A DNA stretch of 64,000 nt from an uncultured Bacteroidales bacterium (GTDB taxonomy: Bacteria; Bacteroidota; Bacteroidia; Bacteroidales; UBA932). Under the pieces are notes generated by a model that had not been told where the DNA came from, searched no databases, and saw only the letters and a list, made by a program, of their open reading frames with translations. The stretch spans positions 1 to 64,000 of the forward strand of contig CAMVMG010000011.1 in NCBI GenBank assembly GCA_947168525.1, given 5' to 3'. A program made the translations under genes and the position numbers. This document shows, piece by piece, positions 1 to 7,820 of the stretch; position 1 is the stretch's first letter; each line of letters opens with the position of its first letter.

Positions 1-55
1 AGCTATGTCAGTGGCCGTTTTTCAGGAACGGGTCGAAAAAGTGATAAAGTCAGGA
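1..55. mobile_element. Terminal 55 bp of an insertion sequence, cut by window edge
   Basis: These 55 bases are repeated exactly at 3954-4008. The inner end of both copies is TGATAAAGTCAGGA (42-55 and 3995-4008), which is the inverted repeat of TCCTGACTTTATCA at 3619-3632, so it is read here as an IS terminus. The rest of this IS copy lies left of the window. The methyltransferase remnant begins immediately after base 55. No target duplication can be checked because the other end is outside the window. Confidence 0.75.
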
Positions 56-424
56 CAGCGGCCTCGACGGCATCCGCTGGGTGGTCGAGGACGCCATGAA
101 ATTCGCGCAGCGGGAGGCCCGGCGCGGCAACCGCTACGACGGCATCATCCTCGATCCGCCCGCCTACGGGCACGGCCCGGACGGCGAGAAATGGAAGCTG
201 GACGAGTGCCTCTTCGGGATGCTCCGCACCGTGGGGGAGCTCCTCGCCCCGCAGGACGCCTTCCTGGTGCTCAATCTCTACTCCAACGGTACTCCGCCCT
301 CCTGGGCGAGACCGTGGTCCGGCAGGCCATGCACACCGTCTCGCTGGAGAGCGGTGAGCTGGCGCTCCGCGATAAGTTCGACAAAGCCCTGCCGCTGTCC
401 ATCTTGGTACGGATGACCCGGTAA
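56..424 (+). pseudogene. Class I SAM-dependent rRNA methyltransferase, C-terminal remnant, IS-interrupted and frameshifted
   Basis: Frame 3 from about base 57 encodes the C-terminal half of an RlmI/RlmK-like methyltransferase. It has the motif IV-like ILDPPAYGHG followed by GEKWKLDE and, at the end, VLNLYSNG. After about base 290 the family sequence continues in frame 2 (SALLGETVVRQAM to LSILVRMTR, stop at 422-424). Loss of a single T turning ggt-tac into ggtac explains the jump. The N-terminal part is absent because the IS end at 1-55 joins directly to codon SGLDG. Two independent lesions suggest a dead gene. The frameshift alone could be an assembly error, but the IS junction could not restore the gene. 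Confidence 0.8.
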
Positions 425-448
425 AAATCAGCATTTTTCCGCTATAAC

Positions 449-470
449 CCCCGTAATTACGGGGTTTTTT
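449..470 (+). terminator. Rho-independent terminator
   Basis: A perfect palindrome CCCCGTAATTACGGGG (449-464) is followed by six T residues. It sits just after the stop of the methyltransferase remnant and before the HTH gene. Confidence 0.8.
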
Positions 471-516
471 CGTGTGTTAAAACTCCCGAACTTTGCCCTT
501 GACTTTTCACGAAAAG

Positions 517-735
517 ATGGTTGAGGACAAACAGGCAGGAACAATCCACGTGGCGAAGCGGGAACTGGAGGTGCTCCAGCTCCTCTCCCGGGGTTACAAT
601 ACGCCCCGGATTGCGGCCGAAATGAACGTCCGGCCCGAGACCATCGTCTGGTACCGCAAGCAGCTCCACCTGAAGTTCGACGTCCCCAGCACGGCGGAGC
701 TCCTTGTCAAGGCCATCGAGCAGAAAATAATCTAA
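517..735 (+). CDS. Stand-alone LuxR-type HTH protein (72 aa)
   Basis: The whole product is one LuxR/GerE-type helix-turn-helix, with KRELEVLQLLSRGYNTPRIA followed by the recognition segment ETIVWYRKQ and LKFDV. It has no sensor or receiver domain. The recognition helix closely resembles that of the TPR regulator at 2342-3544 (ETVVWYRKRL, KLDV), so the two may bind similar sites. The ATG at 517 is preferred over a TTG at 493 because a -7-like ACTTTG lies at 491-495. The gene is 12 bp upstream of the secreted protein at 748 and probably co-transcribed with it. It could be a remnant of a longer TPR-LuxR protein, but it is not visibly broken. Confidence 0.7.
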   Translation: MVEDKQAGTIHVAKRELEVLQLLSRGYNTPRIAAEMNVRPETIVWYRKQLHLKFDVPSTAELLVKAIEQKII

Positions 736-747
736 CGCGCAATTGAT

Positions 748-1653
748 ATGGAAAAGATCTTGACTTTATCGGCGCTCCTGATCTGCGCCGCGGGGTTCGC
801 CCAGAACCCCAGGGAAATCGAGGAACCGGCCCTGACCATCGGCCTGGGAGAGCGTTTCGCCTGGACGACCAAGTTCGCCGCTGGAGCGGAGGTGGTTTTC
901 GACACGCTGGATGACAACGACGATGACGTGCTGGAGCTCGAAGAGGATGGCAATACGTGCGTGTTGAAAGGTGTCGCGCTTGGGACTACCAAGGCGCTGG
1001 CCGTTCTCGGCAACACCTTGTATTACAGGACGGTGACCGTGGTCGCAAAGGCGGGCGGCAAGCCCAATGGCGGCGGCGAGGAAACAGGCCCGGCGTTTAC
1101 CGGAAAATATGAGTACAATCCTCCGAAGGACCATTACTATATCCACACCGGCTCGATCATCTATGCCAAGATCGGCTCTGAACAGATAGAAAAGTGCCTC
1201 GACAAAAGAGGCGACATTGAATACTGGATGTATTACAATCTGGCCTCCCGCGAGTGCAAGCAGTATTTGGAAAAAGATGGCTTCGACCACGGGAAGGTGG
1301 ACAATGAGCAGTTGGATCCGGATGAGTGGGAAGCGAGGGAGAACCTGGCGCTGCTGGACACCTTTGCCGATAGCGAGTTCTGGAACAGCCTCAAGACCGA
1401 CCCGGCAAGCAGCCTAAGCGAGTTCTATGTCGGCAACGAGACGGTGTGCGGCGTGAATTGCTGGGTCTTCGACACTGACGGGTATGGCGGTATCACCATG
1501 AAGTACTGGGTTGACCCGTCCACCGGCTGCTGCCTCAAGTATGAGGGCCGCGGCAACGGCGGCGCCGTAAAGAACACCATGCAGGTCAAGACGTTCAATC
1601 TGAACTACCGCGTATGGTCCAATGATATGAAGGATTCCACACTGAAACTTTAA
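748..1653 (+). CDS. Secreted protein with an Ig-like N-terminal segment, function unknown
   Basis: A 301-residue protein with a Sec signal peptide (residues 1-19, ending AAGFAQ). Residues about 28-100 look like a Big_2-type Ig-like fold (VLELEEDGNTCVLKGVALGT). A Gly-rich linker (KPNGGGEETG) leads to a second domain of about 190 residues. That domain contains several Cys residues (CVLK, KCL, ECKQ, CGVNCW, GCCLKY), possibly disulfide-forming outside the cytoplasm. The C-terminal part (KYWVDPSTGCCLKYEG) resembles the FVVDKETGAVLKS stretch of the next protein, so the two may share a fold that measures a ligand or lipid. The specific family is not recognised. It lies in an apparent operon: HTH gene, this gene, then 1666 with 12-bp gaps. 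Confidence 0.6.
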   Translation: MEKILTLSALLICAAGFAQNPREIEEPALTIGLGERFAWTTKFAAGAEVVFDTLDDNDDDVLELEEDGNTCVLKGVALGTTKALAVLGNTLYYRTVTVVAKAGGKPNGGGEETGPAFTGKYEYNPPKDHYYIHTGSIIYAKIGSEQIEKCLDKRGDIEYWMYYNLASRECKQYLEKDGFDHGKVDNEQLDPDEWEARENLALLDTFADSEFWNSLKTDPASSLSEFYVGNETVCGVNCWVFDTDGYGGITMKYWVDPSTGCCLKYEGRGNGGAVKNTMQVKTFNLNYRVWSNDMKDSTLKL

Positions 1654-1665
1654 ATAAGAACAGCC

Positions 1666-2325
1666 ATGAAACGGATGATACTCGGCCTTGCCGCCCTGAT
1701 TGCGGCGATTGGCGCCCGTGCGCAGGATCCCTGGTATGCGCAGGATTTCTCGGTCAGCTACGTCAAATATGCCTACAGCGGCAACAATGCCCGCAATGAG
1801 AGCCTGGACAAGACCATCACCGTGTCCCGCAAGGGCAACGAACTCTATATCCACATGGAGTCCTTGATGGGGCCTACCGACGCCACCTATATCTTTGAGA
1901 ACGGCCAGGTGTTCTACTACAAAGTGAACGCCCGCAAGAAGGAGGCCTCCAAGTCCGTCAAGGGCGGCACATATGCCGATGCCACCAGCGCCCTAAAGGC
2001 ACAAATGAAAAGGGATGAAGTGCTGGGTTCCCTGTTTCAGGAGTATCCCAAGCCCGACCCGAAGCAGGCCACAGTCAAGTTCCTTGGCCGTGACGCCTAC
2101 GAGGTGACCCGCTCCAAGACGATTTCGGCCGGCAACGTCACCAGCACCAGTTCCAGTCATTTCGTGGTGGACAAGGAGACGGGCGCGGTCCTGAAATCCC
2201 GTACCGCCATGTCGGGCAGCTCCAGCAACTTCGACAAGGTGTTGTTTGAGTGCCAGACATTCAACCCCACGACCCCTGATTATTCCAAGAATGTGACCTC
2301 GCTGGCGGGATATACCATCAAATAA
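1666..2325 (+). CDS. Secreted protein of unknown function
   Basis: A 219-residue protein with a signal peptide (MKRMILGLAALIAAIGARAQ, residues 1-20). The mature part is rich in beta-strand-like segments (YIHMESLMGPTDATYIFENG, HFVVDKETGAVLKSRT). It is reminiscent of DUF4412-like periplasmic proteins that report the state of a stored compound, but this is only a resemblance. It is the last gene of the run starting at 517, and the promoter of the TPR-LuxR regulator begins 3 bp after its stop. No catalytic motif is evident. Confidence 0.55.
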   Translation: MKRMILGLAALIAAIGARAQDPWYAQDFSVSYVKYAYSGNNARNESLDKTITVSRKGNELYIHMESLMGPTDATYIFENGQVFYYKVNARKKEASKSVKGGTYADATSALKAQMKRDEVLGSLFQEYPKPDPKQATVKFLGRDAYEVTRSKTISAGNVTSTSSSHFVVDKETGAVLKSRTAMSGSSSNFDKVLFECQTFNPTTPDYSKNVTSLAGYTIK

Positions 2326-2328
2326 TCG

Positions 2329-2336
2329 TATCTTTG
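2329..2336 (+). promoter_or_regulatory. Bacteroidota -7 box TATCTTTG
   Basis: TATCTTTG ends only 5 nt before the ATG at 2342, so the transcript of the TPR-LuxR gene would have almost no leader. Confidence 0.65.
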
Positions 2337-2341
2337 CATTG

Positions 2342-3544
2342 ATGCGAAAGATAATCATTATATTGTGCCTCCTGCTTCCCGTTGCGGCCTTCGGCTACAC
2401 GGACCACAGGGGGCGCAATTTGGATTCGCTGGAGCGGGTGGCAGCCAGATACACGCCGGACAAACTGGCCTCGGCATCCAAGGAAGAATTGGTCGATTAT
2501 GCGATGCTGTGCCGTGAGTTGACCTGGGGGTATCTCCAAATTGATGCGACAAAGTGTGTCTATTACGGCAGGCAGGCTATCCGACTTGGTGAGCAATTGG
2601 GTGGAGACATGACGGTCTTCGATGCCTCCATCCTGGTTGGCCAGACGTTCTGGGCAAGGGAACAGTACGACAGCGCCAGGGTCTATTACAACAAAGCCGC
2701 TGCTGCCCTGGCCAGTATGGAATCGGATAATCCGCCACGCAAGGAGAATGATTTGGATGCCAATCGTTCCCGGCTCTGGGGCACGATGGGCAACTTCTAT
2801 GCGGTGCAGGATTCCATCGAGCTGGCTTCTTTCTACTACAACAAGGCAGCGGAAATCTTTGACAAATACGGAGATTACCAGCAGAACGCCATCCTGTACT
2901 ACAACCTGGGAGACATTCGGATGGATGCCGGTGACAAAAAGCAGGCGAAAGCCGACTACGACCGCTCCCTAACCGCAGCAAGACAGTCCGGGGATTCCCT
3001 GATGGTGGCAATAGCCATGAAGGGCCAGGGACGCTGGTACAAAGAGAACGGCCAGATGCGGAAAGCCCTGCAGTGCCTCAAAGAAGCCGAAGCCTATTAC
3101 GCCAATCACCCTCAAGAAGAGGCTCAAAGTCGTTCCGAGACCTTGGACTATATGACTGCGAGCTATGACGCCTTGAATAAGAATATGCGTACGCTTGCCG
3201 TGTTGCTGGCCCTGCTGCTGGCGTCTGCCGCCGCCGCTTTCTGGATCGTCTTCCGCCTGAAACGGACCCGCAAGGAACTCACCGAGACCGCCGCCGTGCT
3301 GGACGAGACCATCGAGGAGCTGCGTCCCGAATCGGGGACGGCGCCGACGGGGCTCAAACTGACACCCCGCGAGAAGGATGTCGTCCGGCTGCTGATGCAG
3401 GACAAGAGCACCAAGATGATCGCCGACGAGCTCGGGGTAAGCTACGAGACGGTGGTCTGGTACCGCAAGCGCCTGCTGGCCAAGCTTGACGTCCACACTT
3501 CCCCCGCATTGATCGCGGAGGTGACTCGCCGGGGGTTGCTGTAA
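2342..3544 (+). CDS. TPR membrane regulator with C-terminal LuxR-type HTH
   Basis: A 400-residue membrane-bound one-component regulator. A signal-like N-terminus (residues 1-18) precedes TPR-like helical repeats (about 30-265, e.g. ASFYYNKAAEIFDKYGDYQ). A transmembrane helix lies at about 282-304, followed by a short coiled coil and a LuxR HTH at about 338-398 (LTPREKDVVRLL, AIDELGVSYE-type core, VVWYRKRL). This layout is typical of Bacteroidota regulators that sense outside the membrane through TPRs and bind DNA inside. The ATG at 2342 is chosen over TTG 2339 because of the -7 box at 2329-2336. The neighbouring solo HTH gene at 517 has a near-identical recognition motif, suggesting that they regulate the locus together. 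The signal is unknown. Confidence 0.8.
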   Translation: MRKIIIILCLLLPVAAFGYTDHRGRNLDSLERVAARYTPDKLASASKEELVDYAMLCRELTWGYLQIDATKCVYYGRQAIRLGEQLGGDMTVFDASILVGQTFWAREQYDSARVYYNKAAAALASMESDNPPRKENDLDANRSRLWGTMGNFYAVQDSIELASFYYNKAAEIFDKYGDYQQNAILYYNLGDIRMDAGDKKQAKADYDRSLTAARQSGDSLMVAIAMKGQGRWYKENGQMRKALQCLKEAEAYYANHPQEEAQSRSETLDYMTASYDALNKNMRTLAVLLALLLASAAAAFWIVFRLKRTRKELTETAAVLDETIEELRPESGTAPTGLKLTPREKDVVRLLMQDKSTKMIADELGVSYETVVWYRKRLLAKLDVHTSPALIAEVTRRGLL

Positions 3545-3568
3545 CCAACACTCCTGATCCGACAGCGT

Positions 3569-3607
3569 GCTGTCAATGTCCGTCAAACGGGGACATTGAC
3601 AGCATTT
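3569..3607 (+). terminator. Strong Rho-independent terminator
   Basis: A 13-bp perfect stem GCTGTCAATGTCC / GGACATTGACAGC (3569-3581 and 3591-3603) is followed by ATTTT. It lies 25 bp after the stop of the TPR-LuxR gene. Confidence 0.85.
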
Positions 3608-3637
3608 TCGGCCTTTTTTCCTGACTTTATCAATGCG

Positions 3638-3943
3638 TCACCCATTTTTGTTTAGCCAGTCGTTGGTCTCGATAAGGTAGGCGATGTCGCGCTCTTCTTT
3701 GGAAGTGTAGATGGTCTTCGTCAAGGTCTTGCCGTTCTCTGGGAGGTCAATATCAAGGGTTACGATGACCTCAGCGATTCTCAGGACATTGTCAATGGAG
3801 TACGGGCAACCGGAGACCTTGAGTAGCCGCTCGAGTTCTTTGTACACCTTAAGGGCCACGAAGCAGATGCAGACGTGCGCCTCTATCCTTTTCTCGCTGA
3901 AGTGGAACATCGGCCGGACTTCTAGCGTTCCTTTCGTGAGCAA
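3638..3943 (-). pseudogene. Transposase C-terminal fragment (IS1634/IS4-like)
   Basis: About 100 residues with VRPMFHFSEKRIEAHVCICF and ALKVYKELERLL, which matches the end of DDE transposases of the IS1634/IS4 group (the region ending the RNase H fold). An in-frame TAG lies just upstream, and the catalytic Asp residues would be in the deleted portion. It cannot be active alone. A full-length sister copy that could act on its ends may exist left of the window, since bases 1-55 are its terminus. Family assignment is by resemblance only. Confidence 0.65.
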
Positions 3944-3953
3944 TATGCCCTAC

Positions 3954-4008
3954 AGCTATGTCAGTGGCCGTTTTTCAGGAACGGGTCGAAAAAGTGATAA
4001 AGTCAGGA
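3954..4008. repeat. Direct repeat copy 2 of window bases 1-55
   Basis: Identical over 55 bp to 1-55 in the same orientation. It may be longer in the genome because copy 1 is cut by the window edge. Confidence 0.9.
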
Positions 4009-4032
4009 AGCAGAAAGCCTCCACGGGTTTTC

Positions 4033-7000
4033 TTACTTGCGCAGCACCTCGTACCGGTCTATCCCGATGCGCTGGAGGTCCTGGATGAATTCAGAGGTTA
4101 CGGCAACCTGGAATTTCTTGGAAATGAATTGAATGCGGTACCGGGTCTGGGGGTCAAAGAGGTACAGGGTAAGGGGAATGTTGCCCTTGTGATGCTTGAT
4201 TACCTTCACCAGATCTTCGCGGAAGGCCTGCGTTAACATCGGTGTGGTGATATCCATGCTGAATCCGGAAAGGATATCGTCCGAAATATTGCCCAGCAGC
4301 GTCACTTTCCGCACCTTGAAGGCATACGGGGCCGTTTTTCCCTGCGCACGTTCTTCCTGCTTCAGGAAGAATTTCTCCTCCACCACGCCCTCCAGGAACA
4401 GGGCCGACTTGGGGGTCATGTACTGCATGAAGTTCTCGTGGTCTTTGCCGAAGAGGGGCAGCTCATAGGAGCCGCTGTAGTCTTCCAGCACGGTGCGGGA
4501 ATAGGGTTTGCCCGTTTTGGTGGTGAGTTGCTTGAAATCCGTCACGATGCCCGCCACATAGACCTTGGCCGTCTGTTTCTTGCTCTCGCACTCGCTGACG
4601 TAATTGTTCAGGTTGGCCAGCTGGCAGTTGGTGAAGTTCTTGATTTCGAAGCTGTAACGGTCCAGCGGGTGGGAACTCAGATACATGCCCACCAACTCCT
4701 TTTCCCGCTGCAGCACTTCCATGATGTCCATGTATCCGTCCGACTCCGGCATGGCGGGACGTTCCGGTTTCATCTCTTCCATGTCGCCGAACAGCGACGC
4801 GGCACCGGAAAGGGTGTCGTTCTTGTACAGATCCCCGTAGCGGGTGATCTGGTCGATGAACAGTTCCCCGCCCCGTCCGCTCTGGAAGAAAACACTGCGT
4901 TTGTGGCCGAAGCTGTCGAAGGCGCCAGAGTTTACCAGGCTCTCGAAGCTCTTGCGGTTCACGCTGCCTGCCATGCGTTCTACAAAATCGTAAATATCTG
5001 TGAACAAGCCGTTTTCTTCCCGCTCTGCCAGGATGGCCTCCACCACGTTGGCGCCAAATCCCTTGATGCTGCCCAGGGCAAAACGGACATCCCCGTTTTT
5101 GTTCACGGTGAAATGGGCCTCGCTCTCGTTCACATCCGGGCTGAGCACCTTGATCCCGTGGCCTTTGCAGTCGTCCATGATCTTCACAATCTCTTCCATG
5201 CTCTTGGCGCAGTCCAGGCAGGAGGCGAAGAATTCCGACGGATAATGGCACTTGAGCCAGCCAGTCTGATAGCTTACCCAGGCGTAGCAGGTGGCGTGAG
5301 ACTTGTTGAAGGCGTACTGGGCGAACTTTTCCCAGTCTTTCCAGATCTTGTCCAGCACCTTTTCCGGATGACCGTTGGCGATACCCCCGCTCATGAACTT
5401 GTCTTTGAGCGAGTTCAGGATGTCGATCTGCTTCTTGCCCATGGCCTTGCGGAGCTTGTCGGCCTCGCCTTTGGTGAAGCCGGCCAGCTTTTGGGACAGC
5501 AGCATCACCTGCTCCTGGTACACGGTGACGCCGTAGGTATCCTGCAGGTACTCCTCCATCTCTGGAAGGTCGTACTCGATGGCTTGCTCTCCCAGTTTGC
5601 GGGCCACAAAGTCCGGGATATAATCCATCGGCCCGGGCCGATAGAGGGCGTTCATGGCTATCAAGTCCTCGAATCGGGAGGGGCGCAGCTTCTGCAGCCA
5701 GGTTTTCATGCCTTCCGATTCGAACTGGAACACAGAGGTGGTGTCTCCGCGTCCGTACAGTTCGTAGGTGGGCTTGTCGTCGATGGGAATGGCTTCAATG
5801 TCGATATCCTCTCCATGGTGGGCCTTGATCAAGTCCAGGCAGTTGTGGATAATCTGGAGGGTGATCAGGCCCAGGAAGTCCATCTTGAGCATGCCCACGT
5901 CCTCTATATAATGGCCGTCGTACTGGGACGTGCGCACGTCCAGCCCCGTTTCCTTATCCTTGGACAGACAGATGGGAAGGTAATCCGTAAGGTCTCCCCG
6001 GCCGATGATGGTGGCGCAGGCGTGCATGCCCACCTGACGCACGCAGCCCTCCAGGGCCTGGGCGTATTTGAGTACCTCTTTGTTGAGCTCCGGACCGTTT
6101 TTCAGTTCCTCGATGAATTCCGGTACCAGGCGGTAGCAGTTTTTAAGGGTAATCTTGACATCCACGTCTTCCAACCCCTTCTGGAACATTTTTCCATCGT
6201 GTTCCACAACCTTAAAACCGGGCTTGAGCTCGTCCAGCTTGGGGTTGAACGGGTACTCCTTCTCCTTTTTCTCGCTCAGGCGGTCCGGGACCATCTTGGT
6301 AAGGCGGTTGCTCTCGTCGATGGACACGTGGCTGATGCGGGCCACGTCCTTGATGGCGCTCTTGGCGGCCATCGTCCCGAAAGTGATTACCCGGGAGACA
6401 TGGCTGGCCCCATACTTTTTCTCCACATAATCGTGGGCCTTGGTCAGGTCTTCGAAATCCACGTCGATATCCGGCATGGAAATGCGGTCCGGATTCAGGA
6501 AACGCTCAAACAGGAGTTGGTACTTGATGGGGTCCAGATTGGTAATCTTGAGGCAGTAGGCCACCACCGATCCGGCAGCACTGCCACGGCCAGGCCCCAC
6601 CATGCTGCCCATGGCGCGGGAGGCGGCGATATAGTCCTGGACAATCAGGAAATAGTCCGGATAGCCCATGCGGCAGATGGTCTTGAGCTCGAAGTCGATG
6701 CGCTCCTGCTGCTCCTGGGTGAGGGTTTCCCCGTACCGCTGGTGCGCGCCCTGGAAGGTGAGGTGGCACAGGTAGGCCACCGAGTGGCAGAAACCATCTC
6801 CGCGGTAAGTGCCGTGCTTGTCGCACCGGCCCGCATCGATGATATCCTTGTATTGCTCCAGGTATTTGTCGATCTGGGCCATGAAGGCCGGGTCTATCTC
6901 GTACACCGGCAGCACCGGATCCCGGTCGATGGAATAGCTTTCTATCTTGCCGGCCACCTCCAGGGTGTTCTCGATGGCCTCCGGATGGTCCGGGAACAGG

Positions 7001-7770
7001 GCCCGCATCTCCTCTTCTGTCTTGATGTATTCCTGCTGGGTATAGCGCAAGCGGGAAGGATCGTCCACGAAAGCATTGGTGGTGAGGCAGATAAGACGGT
7101 CGTGCACGGGGCCGTCTTCCTTGCGCACGAAATGTGCGTCATTGGTGGCGATTACTTTGACGCCGTACTTCTGGGCCAGCTTGAAAATCTCGTCCGTGTA
7201 GTAGCACTGCTGCTCGTACAGTTCGTTGGATAGGCCGGGAACCTCTGTCTTGTGCTTCATCACCTCCAGGTAATAGTCTTCCCCGAACACCCGCTTGTGC
7301 CACAGAATGGCCTTCTCTACTGCATCCGGGTCTTTGGCCATGATGGCGCGGGGCACTTCCCCGGCCAGGCAGGCGCTACTGCAGATGAGCCCCTCGTGAT
7401 ACTTCTCCACAATCTCGTGGCTCACCCGTGGCCGATAGTACATGCCGTTCACGTGCCCTTCCGACACAATCTTGACCAGGTTCAGATAGCCGGTATAATT
7501 CTTGGCCAGCAAGATCAAGTGATAATACCCTTTTTCCTTTATCCGGTGGTCCCCTTTGGACACGTAAATCTCACAGCCGATGATGGGCTTCACGCCGGGG
7601 TGTTTCTTGGCGTACTTGAAGAATTCCTTGACGCCGTACATGTTGCCGTGGTCCGTGATGGCCAGCGCCGGCATCCCTAGCTCTTCGGCCCGGTTGAAAA
7701 GGTTCTCTATGGAGGATTGTCCGTCCAGGATGGAGTACTGGGTGTGGACGTGGAGGTGTACAAAACTCAT
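4033..7770 (-). CDS. dnaE: DNA polymerase III alpha subunit
   Basis: The replicative polymerase catalytic subunit, 1245 residues, a usual size for the DnaE1 type. The N-terminal PHP domain (residues about 1-210) starts FVHLHVHTQYSILDG and retains the metal-binding His pairs. The polymerase palm carries PDIDVDF at about 432-438. The beta-binding/helix-hairpin-helix and OB regions follow, ending with YEVLRK. It acts in the cytoplasmic replisome. The gene is transcribed leftward, away from the candidate origin at 31 kb. A TATCTTTG box (7783-7776) lies just 5 nt before the ATG, suggesting leaderless initiation. The gene ends 24 bp from the IS remnant but is intact. Confidence 0.97.
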   Translation of the reverse strand: MSFVHLHVHTQYSILDGQSSIENLFNRAEELGMPALAITDHGNMYGVKEFFKYAKKHPGVKPIIGCEIYVSKGDHRIKEKGYYHLILLAKNYTGYLNLVKIVSEGHVNGMYYRPRVSHEIVEKYHEGLICSSACLAGEVPRAIMAKDPDAVEKAILWHKRVFGEDYYLEVMKHKTEVPGLSNELYEQQCYYTDEIFKLAQKYGVKVIATNDAHFVRKEDGPVHDRLICLTTNAFVDDPSRLRYTQQEYIKTEEEMRALFPDHPEAIENTLEVAGKIESYSIDRDPVLPVYEIDPAFMAQIDKYLEQYKDIIDAGRCDKHGTYRGDGFCHSVAYLCHLTFQGAHQRYGETLTQEQQERIDFELKTICRMGYPDYFLIVQDYIAASRAMGSMVGPGRGSAAGSVVAYCLKITNLDPIKYQLLFERFLNPDRISMPDIDVDFEDLTKAHDYVEKKYGASHVSRVITFGTMAAKSAIKDVARISHVSIDESNRLTKMVPDRLSEKKEKEYPFNPKLDELKPGFKVVEHDGKMFQKGLEDVDVKITLKNCYRLVPEFIEELKNGPELNKEVLKYAQALEGCVRQVGMHACATIIGRGDLTDYLPICLSKDKETGLDVRTSQYDGHYIEDVGMLKMDFLGLITLQIIHNCLDLIKAHHGEDIDIEAIPIDDKPTYELYGRGDTTSVFQFESEGMKTWLQKLRPSRFEDLIAMNALYRPGPMDYIPDFVARKLGEQAIEYDLPEMEEYLQDTYGVTVYQEQVMLLSQKLAGFTKGEADKLRKAMGKKQIDILNSLKDKFMSGGIANGHPEKVLDKIWKDWEKFAQYAFNKSHATCYAWVSYQTGWLKCHYPSEFFASCLDCAKSMEEIVKIMDDCKGHGIKVLSPDVNESEAHFTVNKNGDVRFALGSIKGFGANVVEAILAEREENGLFTDIYDFVERMAGSVNRKSFESLVNSGAFDSFGHKRSVFFQSGRGGELFIDQITRYGDLYKNDTLSGAASLFGDMEEMKPERPAMPESDGYMDIMEVLQREKELVGMYLSSHPLDRYSFEIKNFTNCQLANLNNYVSECESKKQTAKVYVAGIVTDFKQLTTKTGKPYSRTVLEDYSGSYELPLFGKDHENFMQYMTPKSALFLEGVVEEKFFLKQEERAQGKTAPYAFKVRKVTLLGNISDDILSGFSMDITTPMLTQAFREDLVKVIKHHKGNIPLTLYLFDPQTRYRIQFISKKFQVAVTSEFIQDLQRIGIDRYEVLRK

Positions 7771-7775
7771 AGGAA

Positions 7776-7783
7776 CAAAGATA
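7776..7783 (-). promoter_or_regulatory. -7 box TATCTTTG of dnaE
   Basis: The box ends 5 nt upstream of the dnaE ATG (7770). Confidence 0.65.
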
Positions 7784-7820
7784 CTTCTTTCTTCCCGGAT
7801 TCACAACAGCGTCCGCCGGT

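Larger units (their letters stand above)
3618..4009 (-). mobile_element. Internally deleted insertion sequence (both ends kept)
   Basis: The element is bounded by 15-bp inverted repeats TTCCTGACTTTATCA (3618-3632) and its complement (3995-4009). It is only about 390 bp long and keeps the 3' part of a transposase gene on the minus strand plus the 55-bp terminus shared with window bases 1-55. An internal deletion has removed most of the transposase. It sits between the terminator at 3569-3607 and the end of dnaE (4033). No clear target-site duplication is visible. Confidence 0.75.

Noticed and set aside
546..558. CCACGTGG in the solo HTH gene as a third parS
   Set aside because: Only the inner 8 bases match; the outer GTT/AAC arms are missing.
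4438..7233. 931-residue open frame on the plus strand
   Set aside because: It runs fully antisense to dnaE, has no family motifs and reflects GC-rich codon bias.
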